64,000 bases of DNA from Zerene cesonia (Eukaryota; Arthropoda; Insecta; Lepidoptera; Pieridae), in the NCBI RefSeq assembly GCF_012273895.1, contig NC_052123.1:5157482-5221481 (forward strand), read 5' to 3'. Under the pieces are notes generated by a model. The model saw nothing but the letters and a program-made list of their open reading frames with translations. It was not told the DNA's origin and did no database searches. Below, piece after piece: positions 12,277 to 25,067 of the stretch (position 1 is its first letter; each line of letters begins with the position of its first letter). Position numbers and translations under genes: made by a program.

Positions 12277-12979
12277 AAACTACCTCCCTCGTGATTCCAT
12301 TAAGTTCGTCCAACAATTAGAACACGATTTAGTTTCTTGTTAAAAGGATTTTTTTAGCAACTTTTTAAAACCACACAACGGATTTTGATGTGGGTTTTTT
12401 TAAATAAATAGACTGATTCAAGAGGAAGGTTATAGTGGACTTCTTTTAAAACTACTTCGAATTAAACCGCGTGCGAAGCCGGGCATAAGCTAGTTTATTA
12501 CCATTTCTTGTCCTTCTGTGACCTTAAACAGAAATAATTCCTCGATAATAATCCCAGAATAATTTAATTGCAAAGTAATCAAGATACAATTACGCCTATA
12601 TATAGATATGTCTCGCTGACTGTCTGGCCACATTTGTTTCCTTGACGTGATCGTGAAAAAGAAATAACAAGGAATTCATAGTGCTAGTTTCACAAATTCC
12701 TGATATATCAATGGTTTCCTGAGTGGCATCCCTTTTTGGCACACGCAGCCACACCTAATTGTTAAGTGTAGCCGTTAATTTTTTTTTCTCTTATTTTTTT
12801 TTTGATTTATTGTATGCTTCTGTGTCTGTTATGATCTGTTGTGTGTGTGTATGTCTGTGTCAAAATAAATGTTTTGCTTTTTTTCTTTCTTCTTCTTCAA
12901 TAACATTTTGCTCATTGAACATTTTTTTTGGTAATTTTGGACGAATGTAAGAAGATAATTTCTTCGATGTCATGATCAA

Positions 12980-13070
12980 TACACAACGCGTTTTCCCCAG
13001 TTAGAACTGGTTGTAAGTAAACGCCATTGTTACAAGTAGTAGTAGTAGTAGACTAGGGAAAACGCGTTGT
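12980..13070. mobile_element. MITE with about 20-bp terminal inverted repeats
   Basis: The ends ACAACGCGTTTTCCCCAGT and ACTAGGGAAAACGCGTTGT are near-perfect inverted repeats around a core of about 50 bases with (AGT)n. Relatives lie at 10711-10795 and about 52510-52556. No transposase is present. Confidence 0.65.
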
Positions 13071-13294
13071 ATTCAGAAGGAAATTTCTTACATAATTCCG
13101 TGTCCACTTATGGAGTATGGGGCATATGCATTTCACATTTCTATAAGTCCTTTGTGAATCGAAAAGAGTCACAACAGAGTTTCTTGCCGTCTCTTCTCTG
13201 TAGAAACTTTTCCGCTGATAAATCACCTCTATATGCAATGAAGCTGCAAAAACGCTTTAAAAGAAGTCCACTATAATAAATTCCACTATAAAAA

Positions 13295-13608
13295 GCAGTC
13301 AGTGGTGGCTCAGTGGTGAGAACCTCGGACTTCAAAATCGATAAGTCGAGGTTCGAGACCGGGGCGAGCGTGCAGGAAATAAATTGATTTTTCAATTTAT
13401 CTGCACATGTGGATTACATCACCACTGCTTAAAACGGTGAAGGTAAACATCGTGAGGAAACCGGCATGTCCAAGAATCAAAAGTTCGACGACATGTGACA
13501 TCTGCCAACCCGCACTTGGCCAGCGTGTTGGATTATGGCCTGTACCCTCATAGGAGGCCTGTGTCCCAGCAGTGGGAACATATATGGGCTGATGATGATG
13601 ATAATAAA
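13295..13608 (+). repeat. tRNA-derived SINE, family D, full length
   Basis: It carries clear polymerase III boxes: A box TGGCTCAGTGGTGAG and B box GGTTCGAGACC. A body follows with CATCGTGAGGAAACCGGCAT and CATATATGGGCTGATGATGA, ending in a GAT-rich tail. A second copy lies reversed at 29211-29520, with fragments at 51175 and 53236. Confidence 0.75.
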
Positions 13609-13884
13609 TTTGACGACGGTTTACACTGAGCTATTCGTAAATAAAGAACGTACTAAATAGATTGGCAAGTTCTTGATGACTCACGCTCTCTATCGCTAGA
13701 CAAAACATGAGTGGTCGTTCACCGGTTGTTGTTATTAATTTTGCATGTTTTCCTTCGTGTTTTATCACATTTAATCGGTTTTTAGTAAAAATATTCTATC
13801 TATTTACGTACTAACGTATCGGGTATATGGTATCAGTTATGTATTTGAAATACTATCGGAGAAACACTATGGACAGGTGGACAT

Positions 13885-14090
13885 GTGCGTAGTGCCGGAG
13901 GCCCGGTTCCTTTCCCTAACCTTTCCCAGTACATTCCTACTTTCCAGTGCATCCTTTTTTTTATCCCATTCCCTTCAAAGCGGACAGCGCATTCGTAGAG
14001 GCACTATCACTGTGAATGTTCATGGGCGGTGGTGATCGCTTACCATCAGGCGAACCACCAGCTCAACTGTCCGTTGTGACATAAAAAATA
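13885..14090 (+). repeat. SINE family C, 5'-truncated
   Basis: It keeps the pyrimidine-rich middle, GTTCATGGGCGGTGGTGATC, CCATCAGGCGAACCACCAGC and GTGACATAAAAAATA. Confidence 0.7.
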
Positions 14091-14384
14091 GTGGTATTGA
14101 TGCTCTACCATAAAAGTACTTAGTGTGTTTAAATATGTGTACACCAACATAAATTCAAGTCATTTAACTAACATATTTTATACTAGCGTTACATCTGCGG
14201 CTTCGTTCGCGTAATAAAAAAAAAATCGTTTCCGTGTGTTTTCTTTCTCCGATCTCCAATTATATTTCACCCATATCGGTTCAGTTGCTTAAGCGTGAAG
14301 AAGAGGCAGATAGATAGAAAAATGGAATTATTTTTACATTGCAGAGAAATGAAATAATCCCTGTCTCTATATATTTAAAAAACT

Positions 14385-14545
14385 CGTGTCACAATGTTAG
14401 TTACCATACTCCTCTAAAACGGCTGGACCGATACTCATGAAATTTTGTGTACATATCGGGTAGGTCTGAGAATCGGTCAACATCTATTTTTCATACCCCT
14501 AAATGATAAGAGAAAGGCAGAACAGCGTTTGCCAGCTCAGCTAGC
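14385..14545 (+). mobile_element. Helitron-like element, family F copy 1
   Basis: It shares CTAAAACGGCTGGACCGATA-type and GTCTGAGAATCGGTCAACAT blocks, and a tail GCGTTTGCCAGCTCAGCTAG, with the copy at 15187. The tail ends in CTAG. Confidence 0.5.
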
Positions 14546-14947
14546 AAACTGTAAATTCATTTGATCATTTCAACATTTAATAGACAAGTTCTTTTCAAGT
14601 CAATTGCTTCTGTTACATTTATTTTTCCATATTTCATCAAATTAAGGATTTCTCTCAGTCCAATCGATTTAATGACGGTAATAAACACAGACCACGTGGA
14701 GCGCTCTCTCGTATCAATATTATTTCACTGATAAAGTTTGATAACATCATAATTCCTGCTTCGCCCTGATCGTCTTTTGACCTTTGGTAATGCCAAGGAA
14801 AATTTGTAGTAAGTATTACTATAACTATTCATTTATTATCCTTGTTTTTATATAAATCTTACGAGCATTTACAGCGGGCAACAGAAACCTCTCGAAAGAG
14901 CGTCCAAAGTAAACCATAAAAGTAACTGTGTCCAAAGAAAACAACTT

Positions 14948-15055
14948 TTCTTTGTCATAGCGGGCAACTTAGCTGATGGATGGCTTGGTAAGCGATCACC
15001 ACCGCCCGTGAACATTCGCACAGGCACAGACCTCAGACCTCTGCGAATGCTGATG
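14948..15055 (-). repeat. SINE family C fragment, reverse
   Basis: It reads TTGTCATAGCGGGCAACTTA then GTAAGCGATCACCACCGCCC, the reverse of the family C 3' end. Confidence 0.6.
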
Positions 15056-15186
15056 GATGTTAGTAGCCGCGACGTTTCCGCATTTTCTAGTCATACGATA
15101 AACAAAGATTCCGTCTGGCTTTCATCTATTATTAGATATGACCTAGGTTTTATCTCTAGTGATTATGTAAATCTATACTTCTTATA

Positions 15187-15375
15187 TATAAAATTCCCGT
15201 GCCACAATTATAGTTACCAAACTCCTCCGAAACGGCTGGACCGAATGTTATGAAATTTTGTGCGCATACTGGGTATGTCTGAGAATCGGCCATCATCTAT
15301 TTTTCTTACTCCTAAAGGTTAAAAGTAAGGCAGAACAGCGTTTGCCGGGTCAGCTCATATAAAACTGAACAGTTT
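15187..15375 (+). mobile_element. Helitron-like element, family F copy 2
   Basis: A second copy of the 14385 element about 800 bases away in direct orientation, with GAAACGGCTGGACCGAATGT and GCGTTTGCCGGGTCAGCTC. The final CTAG has decayed. Confidence 0.5.
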
Positions 15376-15885
15376 GTATGTTTGGGTTAATCTCAGTAAA
15401 TACTGGGTCGATTGCTAAAATCCTTTCACCGTTGCATATGTGCGTGATCATTGATTGCTATAGGGTATAAAGGTACCACGACCGAAGTCGGGACCTTCCG
15501 CTTGCATGTAAGGAAAACAATTATACTAAGTCTATTTCAGATGTTAATATAAAAGTCATCAAAATATATTAGCTTCTTTGATGCAGTGGTTACCTGAGCA
15601 AATAATCTAGTGGTTAAGGTTAATTCTTACTAATAAATAATCGAATATTAGAAACTAATAAACCGTACAATTCGTAATCTAGTAGTTAAGATTGGAAAGA
15701 AATAAGGTAAATCAAATATGGAGCCTTACATATATAATAACATTTTTATTATTTTTTTCTACTCCTCAACTATTTACCTTTGAATAATTTATTATAAACG
15801 AAATGTTAATATGTCGATTGTGTGTTTTATAACAAATTTATAAGCTTACTAGCTTTCCGTCCATAGACCTTGTGTTTTCAGAAAA

Positions 15886-16000
15886 GGTCTCGGGTGGCCG
15901 AGAGGCTAGGCACAATATGTTGCTACGGTATGGCAAAAGACGCGAGTTCGAATCTCGCCTCGTGATCAAATTTTTTCTTTTCTTTAATGATTTCTCATCT
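15886..16000 (+). repeat. tRNA-derived SINE, family T
   Basis: The tRNA-like head contains GGTGGCCGAGAGGCTAGG (A box region) and GAGTTCGAATCTC (B box with T-stem) and ends CTCGTGATC. The family tail AAATTTTTTCTTTTCTTTAA follows. The 5' acceptor strand no longer pairs with the 3' strand, so this is a SINE rather than a working tRNA gene. Confidence 0.65.
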
Positions 16001-16454
16001 GTTGAGTAGTTTCAGCGTGATTGACGGACATCCAAACAAACAAACTTTATCATTCATAATATTAGTGTTTTATATAAATAGATTTATTTAGGTATATATA
16101 AGCAGTCGAGTTACCACATTGTAAACATACCATTATAATATTGTAACGTTAACGCTAATTGAAAATAATTTTTATTGATTAAATTGTTAGATTAATTAAC
16201 CTAAGCTTTATATAGCCATTTTACCTTTTTAGCATGTAGAACTTTTCGTATTATTTCCATTCCCGCCTTAGCTTCGTTATTAATTGTTTTTCTAACATTA
16301 GTTATCTATTTGTCTATTTTACTTGTGTTATATTTAAATAAATCTCTTAACTATATCTTGAACAAACTCCACGTCCGTTGCACGGCTAGATTCGGCCCGA
16401 TAAACATAATTGCATTACCTTTTCCACCTCGCAAAAATGGCGGAATGTTGAATT

Positions 16455-16550
16455 TATCGATATCACAAAATAAGCACGCACGTTGGATGTGTTTCGGCGT
16501 TATCTGTATATTATAAGTATACATTATTATCAACATTACTTCTCACAGTC
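16455..16550 (+). promoter_or_regulatory. Candidate core promoter of the small secreted-protein gene
   Basis: TATCGATA at 16455-16462 is an exact DRE, the site bound by insect DREF. TATAAGT lies at 16512-16518. A pyrimidine/CAGTC cluster at 16541-16550 could be the initiator, about 30-35 bases after the TATA-like motif. An AAAATGGCGG motif (YY1/Pho-like) precedes the DRE by about 20 bases. An ATG in good context and a splice donor follow within 80 bases. The motifs are seen; their function and link to the downstream exons are inferred. Confidence 0.4.
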
Positions 16551-16598
16551 GTTCAGGATTCTTAGCAGATCGGTGTGGTGGTGTGTTGTGCTCGGACA

Positions 16599-16619
16599 AT
16601 GGCGACATCTATCAATCCC
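16599..16619 (+). CDS. Putative first coding exon of small secreted cysteine-rich protein
   Basis: An ATG in favourable context (A at -3, G at +4) opens seven codons (MATSINP) that stop at a GTATGT donor in phase 0. The acceptor exon at 27606 also begins in phase 0, so the join is in frame. It gives a short polar N-terminus with a lysine just after the junction, ahead of a hydrophobic core, which is normal for a signal peptide. The promoter-like motifs upstream support it. The weak point is the roughly 11 kb intron: another ATG exon in between could be the true one, and only transcript data can decide. Confidence 0.45.
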
Positions 16620-18074
16620 GTATGTATTGCCTATCGTTTTATGTGAACGATGTTTTTGTTTTTGCGGACTAAATTAAGGTTATATGGTGAGGTAGTTACA
16701 ACCCTGTTGTTTTGATCTGTTTTTCGTTAGACATTTCTTTTGTATATAATTAATATATAATTAATGAGTCTGACGGTATTTTGTAGTTAACGTGACCATT
16801 TTAACCAACGTATTAAAAGCTCGTCGGATGTTATAATAATATTTTAATTGGAAACCCTGGTGCAATTTAATGAATTGTTTTTATTCTATATGCATAAATT
16901 TATTATTAATTATTATTAATATAAATCAACTTATAACTAACTTTTGTTTATATCATACTGTTAAATGTTCAAACATATTACAGTTATAAATTGACTGAAA
17001 TGAAACAAACAAAATAATAACTAATGAAATAAATTTTAATGATCATTGAACTACGATAAAATATAAGCAACGTTATAATTATTTTCTGTCTCAATGTGAA
17101 CTTATAATAACTAAACTCTAAAATCTAGATCATATAAGTTAAAAATTGCTGTTCAGACTAGCTCTTATTATTAGGATATATATATTTGAAATGTATATAT
17201 TTGCTACCTACAGCTAAAACACAAATAATCACTTTTTGACGGTTATTTAATTCCAGTTAATTTAAAAATCTAGATTCTATACAAGCTAATTGAATTTGGC
17301 CACTTTTTCAATTCATATATTTCATTTATTTATTCAATTAGACTTCTTAAAGAAGCACTTTCGAATCGTCATAAAACAATTAGCACTAGTTCGGAAAGCA
17401 CTTTCTACATATAAAGTCAAATTGAAATTCAGATCAGAATTTAAAGAAAAAGAGATAGCTTTTGTACAAAAACGGTCATCAGCGTCCCTTGAAGGGAGGG
17501 AGGAACTCCTCCGGACCACAATATGACGATAATTTTCTATCAAACACAAAAGAATCACACCTTTTTTCGTGTTGGTTAATTATTTTTTATTTCGGTTATA
17601 AATCATTAAACATATTTGTTTTTAACCGTAACGTATTTCTTACAGTATCAGCAGATTTCATTCGTGTCCGTTTAATAAACTATAACATAATTAAATGAAA
17701 ACAGATGATTTAGATAAATGGGATTTGTAAACAATTCTGTTACTAGTAGACTACTGTATTATAACTATAAATAAACAACTTCTCGTAAAAGGTTAAATTA
17801 AATCAGTGTTTGGTCTATATCTAGAAAGAAAGAAAGAAAACACGTTTATGGACACACACATAAAAGGAAAGAAAACATTAGAGGTCACTTATGTAGGTAA
17901 TTGAATTTAAATCTGCCATAATTAGTCCTACCCCTCTGCTTTATATTTAATTGATTTAAAATACGCATCGGATTCTGATATTACACTTTATATCGTGAAG
18001 ATACGCAAAGCTTCAGCTGACCGGGAAAAATTATTTAACAAGTATCAACATAATCTTTATTTGCTGCTTTTCAA

Positions 18075-18245
18075 GCTACTTCAAAAGAGGGTTATCGTAC
18101 AACTGTATTTTATTGGCTTTAGTACCTCAGAACTTCCGACTGGATAAACCGATATTGATGGTTCTTTAATTATTCGTAAGCTGGTGCCTGGTGTTACATG
18201 TAACCCCATTTAAATTCGCTCTAGTTTCGATAATTTGAAGATAAT
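18075..18245 (+). repeat. Interspersed repeat related to 11997
   Basis: It contains TACCTCAGAACTTCCGACTG and ACCGATATTGATGGTTCTTT, then ATTCGTAAGCTGGTGCCTGG. Moderately decayed. Confidence 0.4.
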
Positions 18246-18402
18246 TTAGTTATTTTTAACAATTATTATATGTATTCTGTCTTGGTGCCAGTGGCCACCT
18301 ACAAAGCGAAAGATTTATATATAGATACCTTTTAGAGATTAGTTTTGCCTTTACAAAACGATATTCATTAAATTAAAGGAGTATACGGAAATAATAACAT
18401 AA

Positions 18403-18576
18403 TGAAGAGGAAACATTTGTGTTTTTGTATGTATGTTTGTAATGTTTTGACACAAAAACCACTGGACCGATTTCAAAAATTCATTCACCATTAGAAAGTT
18501 GCATCTTCACTGAGTGACATACTGACTGATGACTGAGGTTATATATGTACCACGGGCGAAGCCGGGGCGGACTGTT
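18403..18576 (+). mobile_element. Helitron-like element, family B
   Basis: It has an AAAAACCACTGGACCGATTT core and a TATGTACCACGGGCGAAGCC tail. The terminal CTAG has mutated. Confidence 0.5.
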
Positions 18577-19977
18577 ATTTGTCTGTTTATTATAAAGCTA
18601 AAAAACTGTTTAATAAGAAACTTTATAATCTTTTTAGTTCAGAATCTGTATACATGTTTACGCTACGTGTTGTTGAGGTCAAATGTGAAAATATCATGAG
18701 ACAAAAATCGTCAATAAGTCTTTAATTATTGTTGATTTTTCTGTTTTTTTTCAACCGTTGTTCTTACACACTTATTTTTTAATACCTTTCATATTAAAAA
18801 TACATTTTATATTATTAGCATATATCCTGTCGTGATAGGTTTATTTCTCTTTTTAATATTAAATATTATTTCTTTATGAGAATTTAAGGCGAAGTTAGAA
18901 CTTCCCTTGGGTATGAGATGCTTCGCCGCGGAAGTAGCCAATGTCCCTCTCTAGCCTCTAACTATCTCCATAAGGTGAAAGACAAACAAACAGAAGTCGC
19001 ATTAAATTAGCCTCTTAATTTTTTCAGCCGCAACAAACATCCAAATATACATACAAACCTCTATGTTTATGAAGTTGGATTCATTTTTAGGTAGCATAAA
19101 CATAAAGTAATAAAAAAAATAATTTAAATAAAAAAATAAAAATTCAATTTGTGTGAATCGACAACCCTAGCGCAGCCATAACATAAGTTATCAATATTTT
19201 TAAAGTTCCGGTTATTTATCTCAGTAGTAAGATGAACTTGAATTTAAGTCACTGCGAGATGACGTGTCTGATAACGTTAAGTTACGGGTGAATTTAAATA
19301 GCGGTCAAGTGTGTGTCGGCGAGGCAGGTTAAACTCGATACCTTCGAGAGAATCTTTATAGTACTTTTGCTTGTAATAATGAGTGTAGAAAACAAATTAT
19401 GATAAAACTCTATCATATTATCCGATATTATGTGACTCAAGAACTTCAACTGATAACATAGAAAAATCGAATCGAAATATATCCAGTTTTTTAGAGTGGA
19501 CCGAATGACACAATCACTCTGTATGTTAATTTTCTTTACAAAATTCTCTATTGCGTTAAAATACACATAATACAAAGGCGAAAAAACTTACAGCAATTAG
19601 CAAAAGTCGGCCTTATCGACTTATATGATATTTGTAAGTCTGTTTGATTAGAAGTTATATCAATGAATATGTGGAAAATAATATTGTAAATAATAAATTT
19701 GGTTTCAGTTAACTTTAACAAACCTTTTCCGTATAAATCAAGCCTCTATTTCACTCCTATTAAATATTATTATTTTTTATTCCATAGTATATACTATTAA
19801 AACAAGTAGTTTGTGAGTTTGTCACATTGTTGGGTCCGATACCGATCGATCGATAAACCGATCATAAACATGCTTTTACCAATAGAAAGCCAAGTTCTGT
19901 GTCGTCTATATAAATCAGAATGGATCACCATATGTGTTGCCGAAAACTCAAGGCTTGACCAATTCAGCAATCTCTTT

Positions 19978-20117
19978 TGAGAAATTTTGAAAGAATAGAA
20001 AAAATTTGATCACGAGGCAGGATTCGAACCTGCGTTTCTTGCCTAACCGTAGCAACGCCTAGCCTCTCGGCCACCCGTGATCCTGCCAAATTTTTTCTAT
20101 TCTTTCAAAATTTCTCA
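19978..20117 (-). repeat. tRNA-like SINE core flanked by a perfect 30-bp inverted repeat
   Basis: On the minus strand 20082-20008 folds as a tRNA-like body. It has a perfect 7-bp acceptor stem (GATCACG with CGTGATC), a D-arm region TGGCCGAGAGGCTA, a plausible 5+7+5 anticodon arm and a perfect T stem (GCAGG/CCTGC) around TTCGAAT. The same 30-base tail sequence sits on both sides in opposite orientations (19978-20007 and 20088-20117), identical at all 30 positions, with five extra bases (CTGCC) on one side. Family members at 15886 and 60756 carry that tail on the 3' side only. A working tRNA is unlikely: loop position 33 is C, not the usual U. Confidence 0.75.
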
Positions 20118-20879
20118 TTTATAAAGCATTTCAATGCTATAAAACTAAAAATTAAATTTCTTTTGAATTTTTAGTTTAGGCACAAGGATGGTTCTTATAG
20201 AGAGAAAAACTGACCAAGATAAAACCGCATCGGTCCGTAGGTTGTATTTTATTTGGTATCTATCCGGAGCTAACCCGGAGCCAGAGCAGCTAGTTTTTTA
20301 TTTTATTTTTATTTTTTTATTTTATTTGTATGAATACTCGCGTAAAATGGAACACAATAGAAACGTGATTTTGATAAACGTTAACACGTTGAGATATATA
20401 TCTCGTGATTCGTTATCGATTGATCTCTCTTTTTTTCTATTGTGTTATCGCGCAAGTCACAGTGATTTAGAAAATTTCATGTCATAGTGATAAATATTAA
20501 ATAACACTTGAGATATAATCGCTAAATTATATAATAATCGTTTCTCTTTTAATCTTGCGGTTCCTTGTTATTTCTGTGTAAATTTTCATTATTAGTTCTT
20601 TGTAATAGTTTTTATTTTATACTAACGATCCGCCCCGGTTTGTATATATGTTATATAATTATCAATCTTCCTCTTGAATCTATCTACTAAAAAAAACCTC
20701 AACATACATACACGCAGACGGCGGAAAGATACTTTGTTTTATATTATGTAGTGATATCAATATTGTGTAAAATGAATATGATTGATTTCCGAACCGTCGT
20801 AACCTACTTGGTTTGTATTATGAAGACCTAAAACATTTTCTAGTGGATGTTTAGTTGCAAATCTTTAAATTTTATGTTA

Positions 20880-21070
20880 GGTAGAAAGAGCGAAGACCCG
20901 TGACCCTATGGGATAAGGGCACATGCAATTCACTTAAAAAGTTTCACTGATCGATTTTCTTTACGGACAAGTAGGTGACTACGTCTGTCATACTGTAATC
21001 ATTTTGGCCCGAGTATCGAACTAAGGACCAATAGAAACCTCCTTACCATTTAACCATAAGACGTCGATTG
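20880..21070 (-). repeat. tRNA-derived SINE related to the copy at 46790
   Basis: It shares TTTCACTGATCGATTTTCTT and GGACAAGTAGGTGA with 46790-46993, followed by a decayed minus-strand tRNA head (GAGTATCGAACTAAGGACC). Confidence 0.55.
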
Positions 21071-21299
21071 GCAGAACGAAAAATAATATTTTTAGCTTAC
21101 GAACTTTAACTTATAAACTTTTACTTTGAAGGTAAAGCAAGGAATTCCGATAAAAGTCAACAATTACAATTAAATATCTTAGTATTAAAGTAGTAGGACA
21201 TAATGTAGGTGTATATGCTTTTAGGAGTCTTAAACACAAGATTTTCTTCTACATAAAGGTGCTCGAAGACTAAAGTTTTATAACATGTTGATATAATAT

Positions 21300-21640
21300 A
21301 AAATTTGGTTTAGGTCGGTTCGGATAGTTTTCCACCTTAAAAGCCAAATTTTCAATTGATTTATGGGACTTCAATGATACATTTTATTTATAGAGGCTAA
21401 GATAGAGTTGAGATCTAAGACATACATGAAAAATGCTATGACAAAGCCGAAAGTTCTAGGGGTCCCAGAGACGTATACCATAAAAATTATTTGAACAACA
21501 ACAAAACTGCCTTTTAACTGTTGGAACTGGACCAAATTTAAATGGTGCGGGAGATACTGGCATTCAAATAAAAAAAGAATCGTCAAAATCGGTTTACAGT
21601 TCAATTGCACTTCCTACTTTTTTTTAAGTCGGTTGAATAT
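21300..21640 (-). repeat. Reversed copy of the 11997-type repeat
   Basis: Reading the minus strand, ACCGACTTAAAAAAAAG is followed by ACCGATTTTGACGATTCTTT and, further on, CCTAGAACTTTCGGCTTTGT. The open frame here is part of the repeat. Confidence 0.4.
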
Positions 21641-22474
21641 TACAGACCGTAGGAAAGTATAGGACTCGCTTCGCTACCATTAATTAATTAGAATAATCGT
21701 TAAAAATACTTAAATATTTATAAATAATAAAAAAACTGCTATTATTATATGTATTTTCAATTTACAAAAAGTCACAACGAAAGCGTTTTGATATAATATT
21801 TGTAAACAATACCCCCTTTCAATCAATATCAGTTACAAATAATGTATTAATGTCATCGCTTACTACATTTACTATGACACCAAAACGTCAAAATTATCAA
21901 ATCAATTTCAAATAACTCATTGTTATTTGTTTTGACAACTCATTGAGGAAAATTATTATCAACATTATATTAATATAATAATTATTATAATATTTAGTGA
22001 AGAATGCACGATAAATAAATAAATACTTTAATGCACTCACATAAATAGCAATCGGACGTACATAAACAAAATTGACACAAAAAAAAGAGCCGTACATCAG
22101 GCGGCCTTAGCGCTGAAAAGCGATATCTTCCAGGCAACCTTTGGATATAGGATAAGTAATAGAGGAAAAGTGGTAGATAATGCATAACAATATACTAAAC
22201 TTACAAGTGCATACATAGTGTAGGAGGTAATTTTAAAAGAGGGATGAATTTTTTTTTATAGTATTCTGCTGCATATTTATAACGACATGTTTCGATAATT
22301 ATAAAATTATGTTTAATAAGAAATTGAATTAAGATTCCGAATTGGCGATACATTCTTATTTTTGACCGACTTCAAGAAAGAGGAGATTCTCAATTCTATT
22401 ATTGGATTGTTAATATAAAACACATATAAATGGTGATTAAATCATTGTTGCATGCTTTTAGAAATTATATTATA

Positions 22475-22674
22475 CTAGCTGCGCCCCGCGGTTTCACTCG
22501 CGTAAGACCCTATCCCGTTGGAATATCGGAATAAAAAGTTGCCTATATGTTATTCCAGTTGTCCAGTTGTCTACGTACCAAATTTCATTGCAATCAGTTC
22601 TGTGGTTTTTGCGTGAAATAGCAACAAACACACACACATCCTTACAAACTTTCGCATTTATAATATCAGTAGGA
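22475..22674 (-). mobile_element. Helitron-like element, family A, complete, reverse
   Basis: It starts CTAGCTGCGCCCCGCGGTTT and ends TATAATATCAGTAGGA, which reads TCCTACTGATATTATA on the minus strand. The host bases A and T flank it as expected for Helitron insertion. Confidence 0.7.
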
Positions 22675-25067
22675 CTTATTTAATCCCACAATAAATCGCA
22701 CTATTGCGACGTAAAATAAACAAACAAACACTTTCGCATGAACAATCTAAGGGTATAAGGCGCTTTGTCTTCAACTTATTGTTTACGAAATAAAAACACG
22801 TGCTTTAAAATTAAATTATTCTATGAACTTCTTTATCCCACTCTATGTAAACAATAATAAGGGGCAAGGAACGGATATCACATATATTTTATATAAACAA
22901 GATACGTCTAAAAAGGTAATAGAAAAATTCACTGTTTGTGTGTTTGATTGTATTTTACTTATGCCATTTGAATTTTCTGAAACAAATACGGTATTGGAAC
23001 GAATACTCCTTATTGTAATGGAAAATATGTAAATTAAGTTAAAAAAACTTTTTTTAATTTAATTTACATATTATATATTTCCTTGATTTGATATTTATCG
23101 TAATATAGTATTTTACATGTATCTACATTTGATACACATAAAAAGGAATTGTGAAAAATTATTTCTTAGTGAGTGCTGCGATTAACCGATTTTCATAAAA
23201 GATGGCTGGAACACTATACTAAATCACTAAATCAAAATCGGTTCGTCCGTTCAGGAAAAAGAATGGATATAATTTACTATACTGTATTATTATAATTCTG
23301 CATATGACATGACAGTTTGTAAGAATATAAGAATGTATGTTTGTTTCTTTCACGCAAAACGGCTGAACGAATTTGTATGTTCTATCTAGAAACGCAACTT
23401 TACTATCAGTCTACCGAAATTATGAAAATCTTATCTTTAATATCGCAAATTAATTAATTATCAAATATTACATTTTACGGTCTATTGTAATTCGACATGT
23501 GATAATTTTATGCAAATAATGGTATACTCATTTTATTATCTAAATGCGCACACGCAGGGTTCCGTATTACTGCATGTGAGAGTTTGTTTGTATGTCTTTC
23601 TTTCGTGTCGTAACGGAGAATTTACGATATATTAGCAGCGCCCCGTGGTTTTACCCGAGCAAGTCTGTATTCCGTAGGAATATCATAGTGGATCTCTCCA
23701 TGGGACGATACATTAACAGTAGCTTTTGTAACTCCCTAGTCCCATAGCTATCTGTAGACATTAAATCATATCATAAAATATCTCTGTTGCGATGTGAAAA
23801 TATAATATTATTTACAGGATAGCCAAAATATTCTTTGATCTAGTACGTGTCTCAAAAATATCGTATACCTTTCATATTCAATTGTTATGTACTTAATATT
23901 TTTTATTAATAAAACATTTTTTAGGAAAGATTGCACAAATAAATGGTTTGTTATCCATTGCCCGCGATTTCGCCCGCTTCGTCAAAATAAATTTTCATGG
24001 TAAAAACTTTCAACTATTTTATTCTTGGACGTTGTTTTTATCAAAATCCTTTGTTAGCGGATGTCTAAATCACAGTGGCTATCTGTATGCCAAAAAGCAG
24101 CCCGATCGGTCCAGTCGTTTGGGTTGTGCGTCGATAGATCCTTTGCATTTGATTAAATAACTTTCGACAGTCAGTGACAATACTTTTTCTTTTCATATAA
24201 AAATATATAGATATTTTTTATGTATGTGGTGTTTACATACTAAAATTGTAGCACATAAGATTAATTTTATATAAGCATTTGTATAAATAAATAAATAATG
24301 GTGGGACTCTTTTGGAAAATACATTAATTTATTTAAAACACATCTATAAGTTAAACACTTCTATATTCTAGCTATTCGAGGCAGGTATCCAATCTAGAGT
24401 AAAAAAGTATATTTCTTATATTACCACACATTGGCTATTTCCGTTACAATCCAATGCTGTTATCAATAAATAATACAAACATAATTAATTATCAATAATT
24501 ACTTTTGATCGATGGACTACAATTCGAATTATAAGGTGATATTTGATAAAAATAGCGTACCTACTCAAACTAATATCTTATGTATAAATAATAAAGCTTA
24601 AAATCAAATGAAAAGATACAAATTTTATGTTTTTACGATTGCATTGGCAAAATTTTCAAGGATTTTCGAAAAAGAATGTAAACGCTAAAAAGCAACGCCT
24701 GAAAATATGGTTGTATTGAATTTTCCTTCACTTTATCTTATCAGCTAAACGTTTCCTTATAAGATTATGATTTTGTTAACGATTATATCAGCTGTCATCT
24801 AAATATACAATCAAATAAATGTCGAATCATTCAATTATGTATATTTATTTGATTTGTGATTAAAGGTTATATCTAAATTCGAAACTGGCAAGAACTTTCG
24901 AGAAACTACCAATGGAATGTAACAATGGAGAAATATTTACACAATATGAAATGATCTACGGCTATCCGCACCTTGATGCGATGATGATTGAACTTATTAA
25001 AGCTCTAACCGTAGCAGAACTTAACAGAACACTTGAATAAATAATTTAAACGATACATGAAGATTTT

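Noticed and set aside
20008..20082. Functional tRNA gene on the minus strand
   Set aside because: Acceptor and T stems are perfect, but loop position 33 is C, and the same head with the same tail recurs as a SINE. Better explained as a tRNA-derived repeat.
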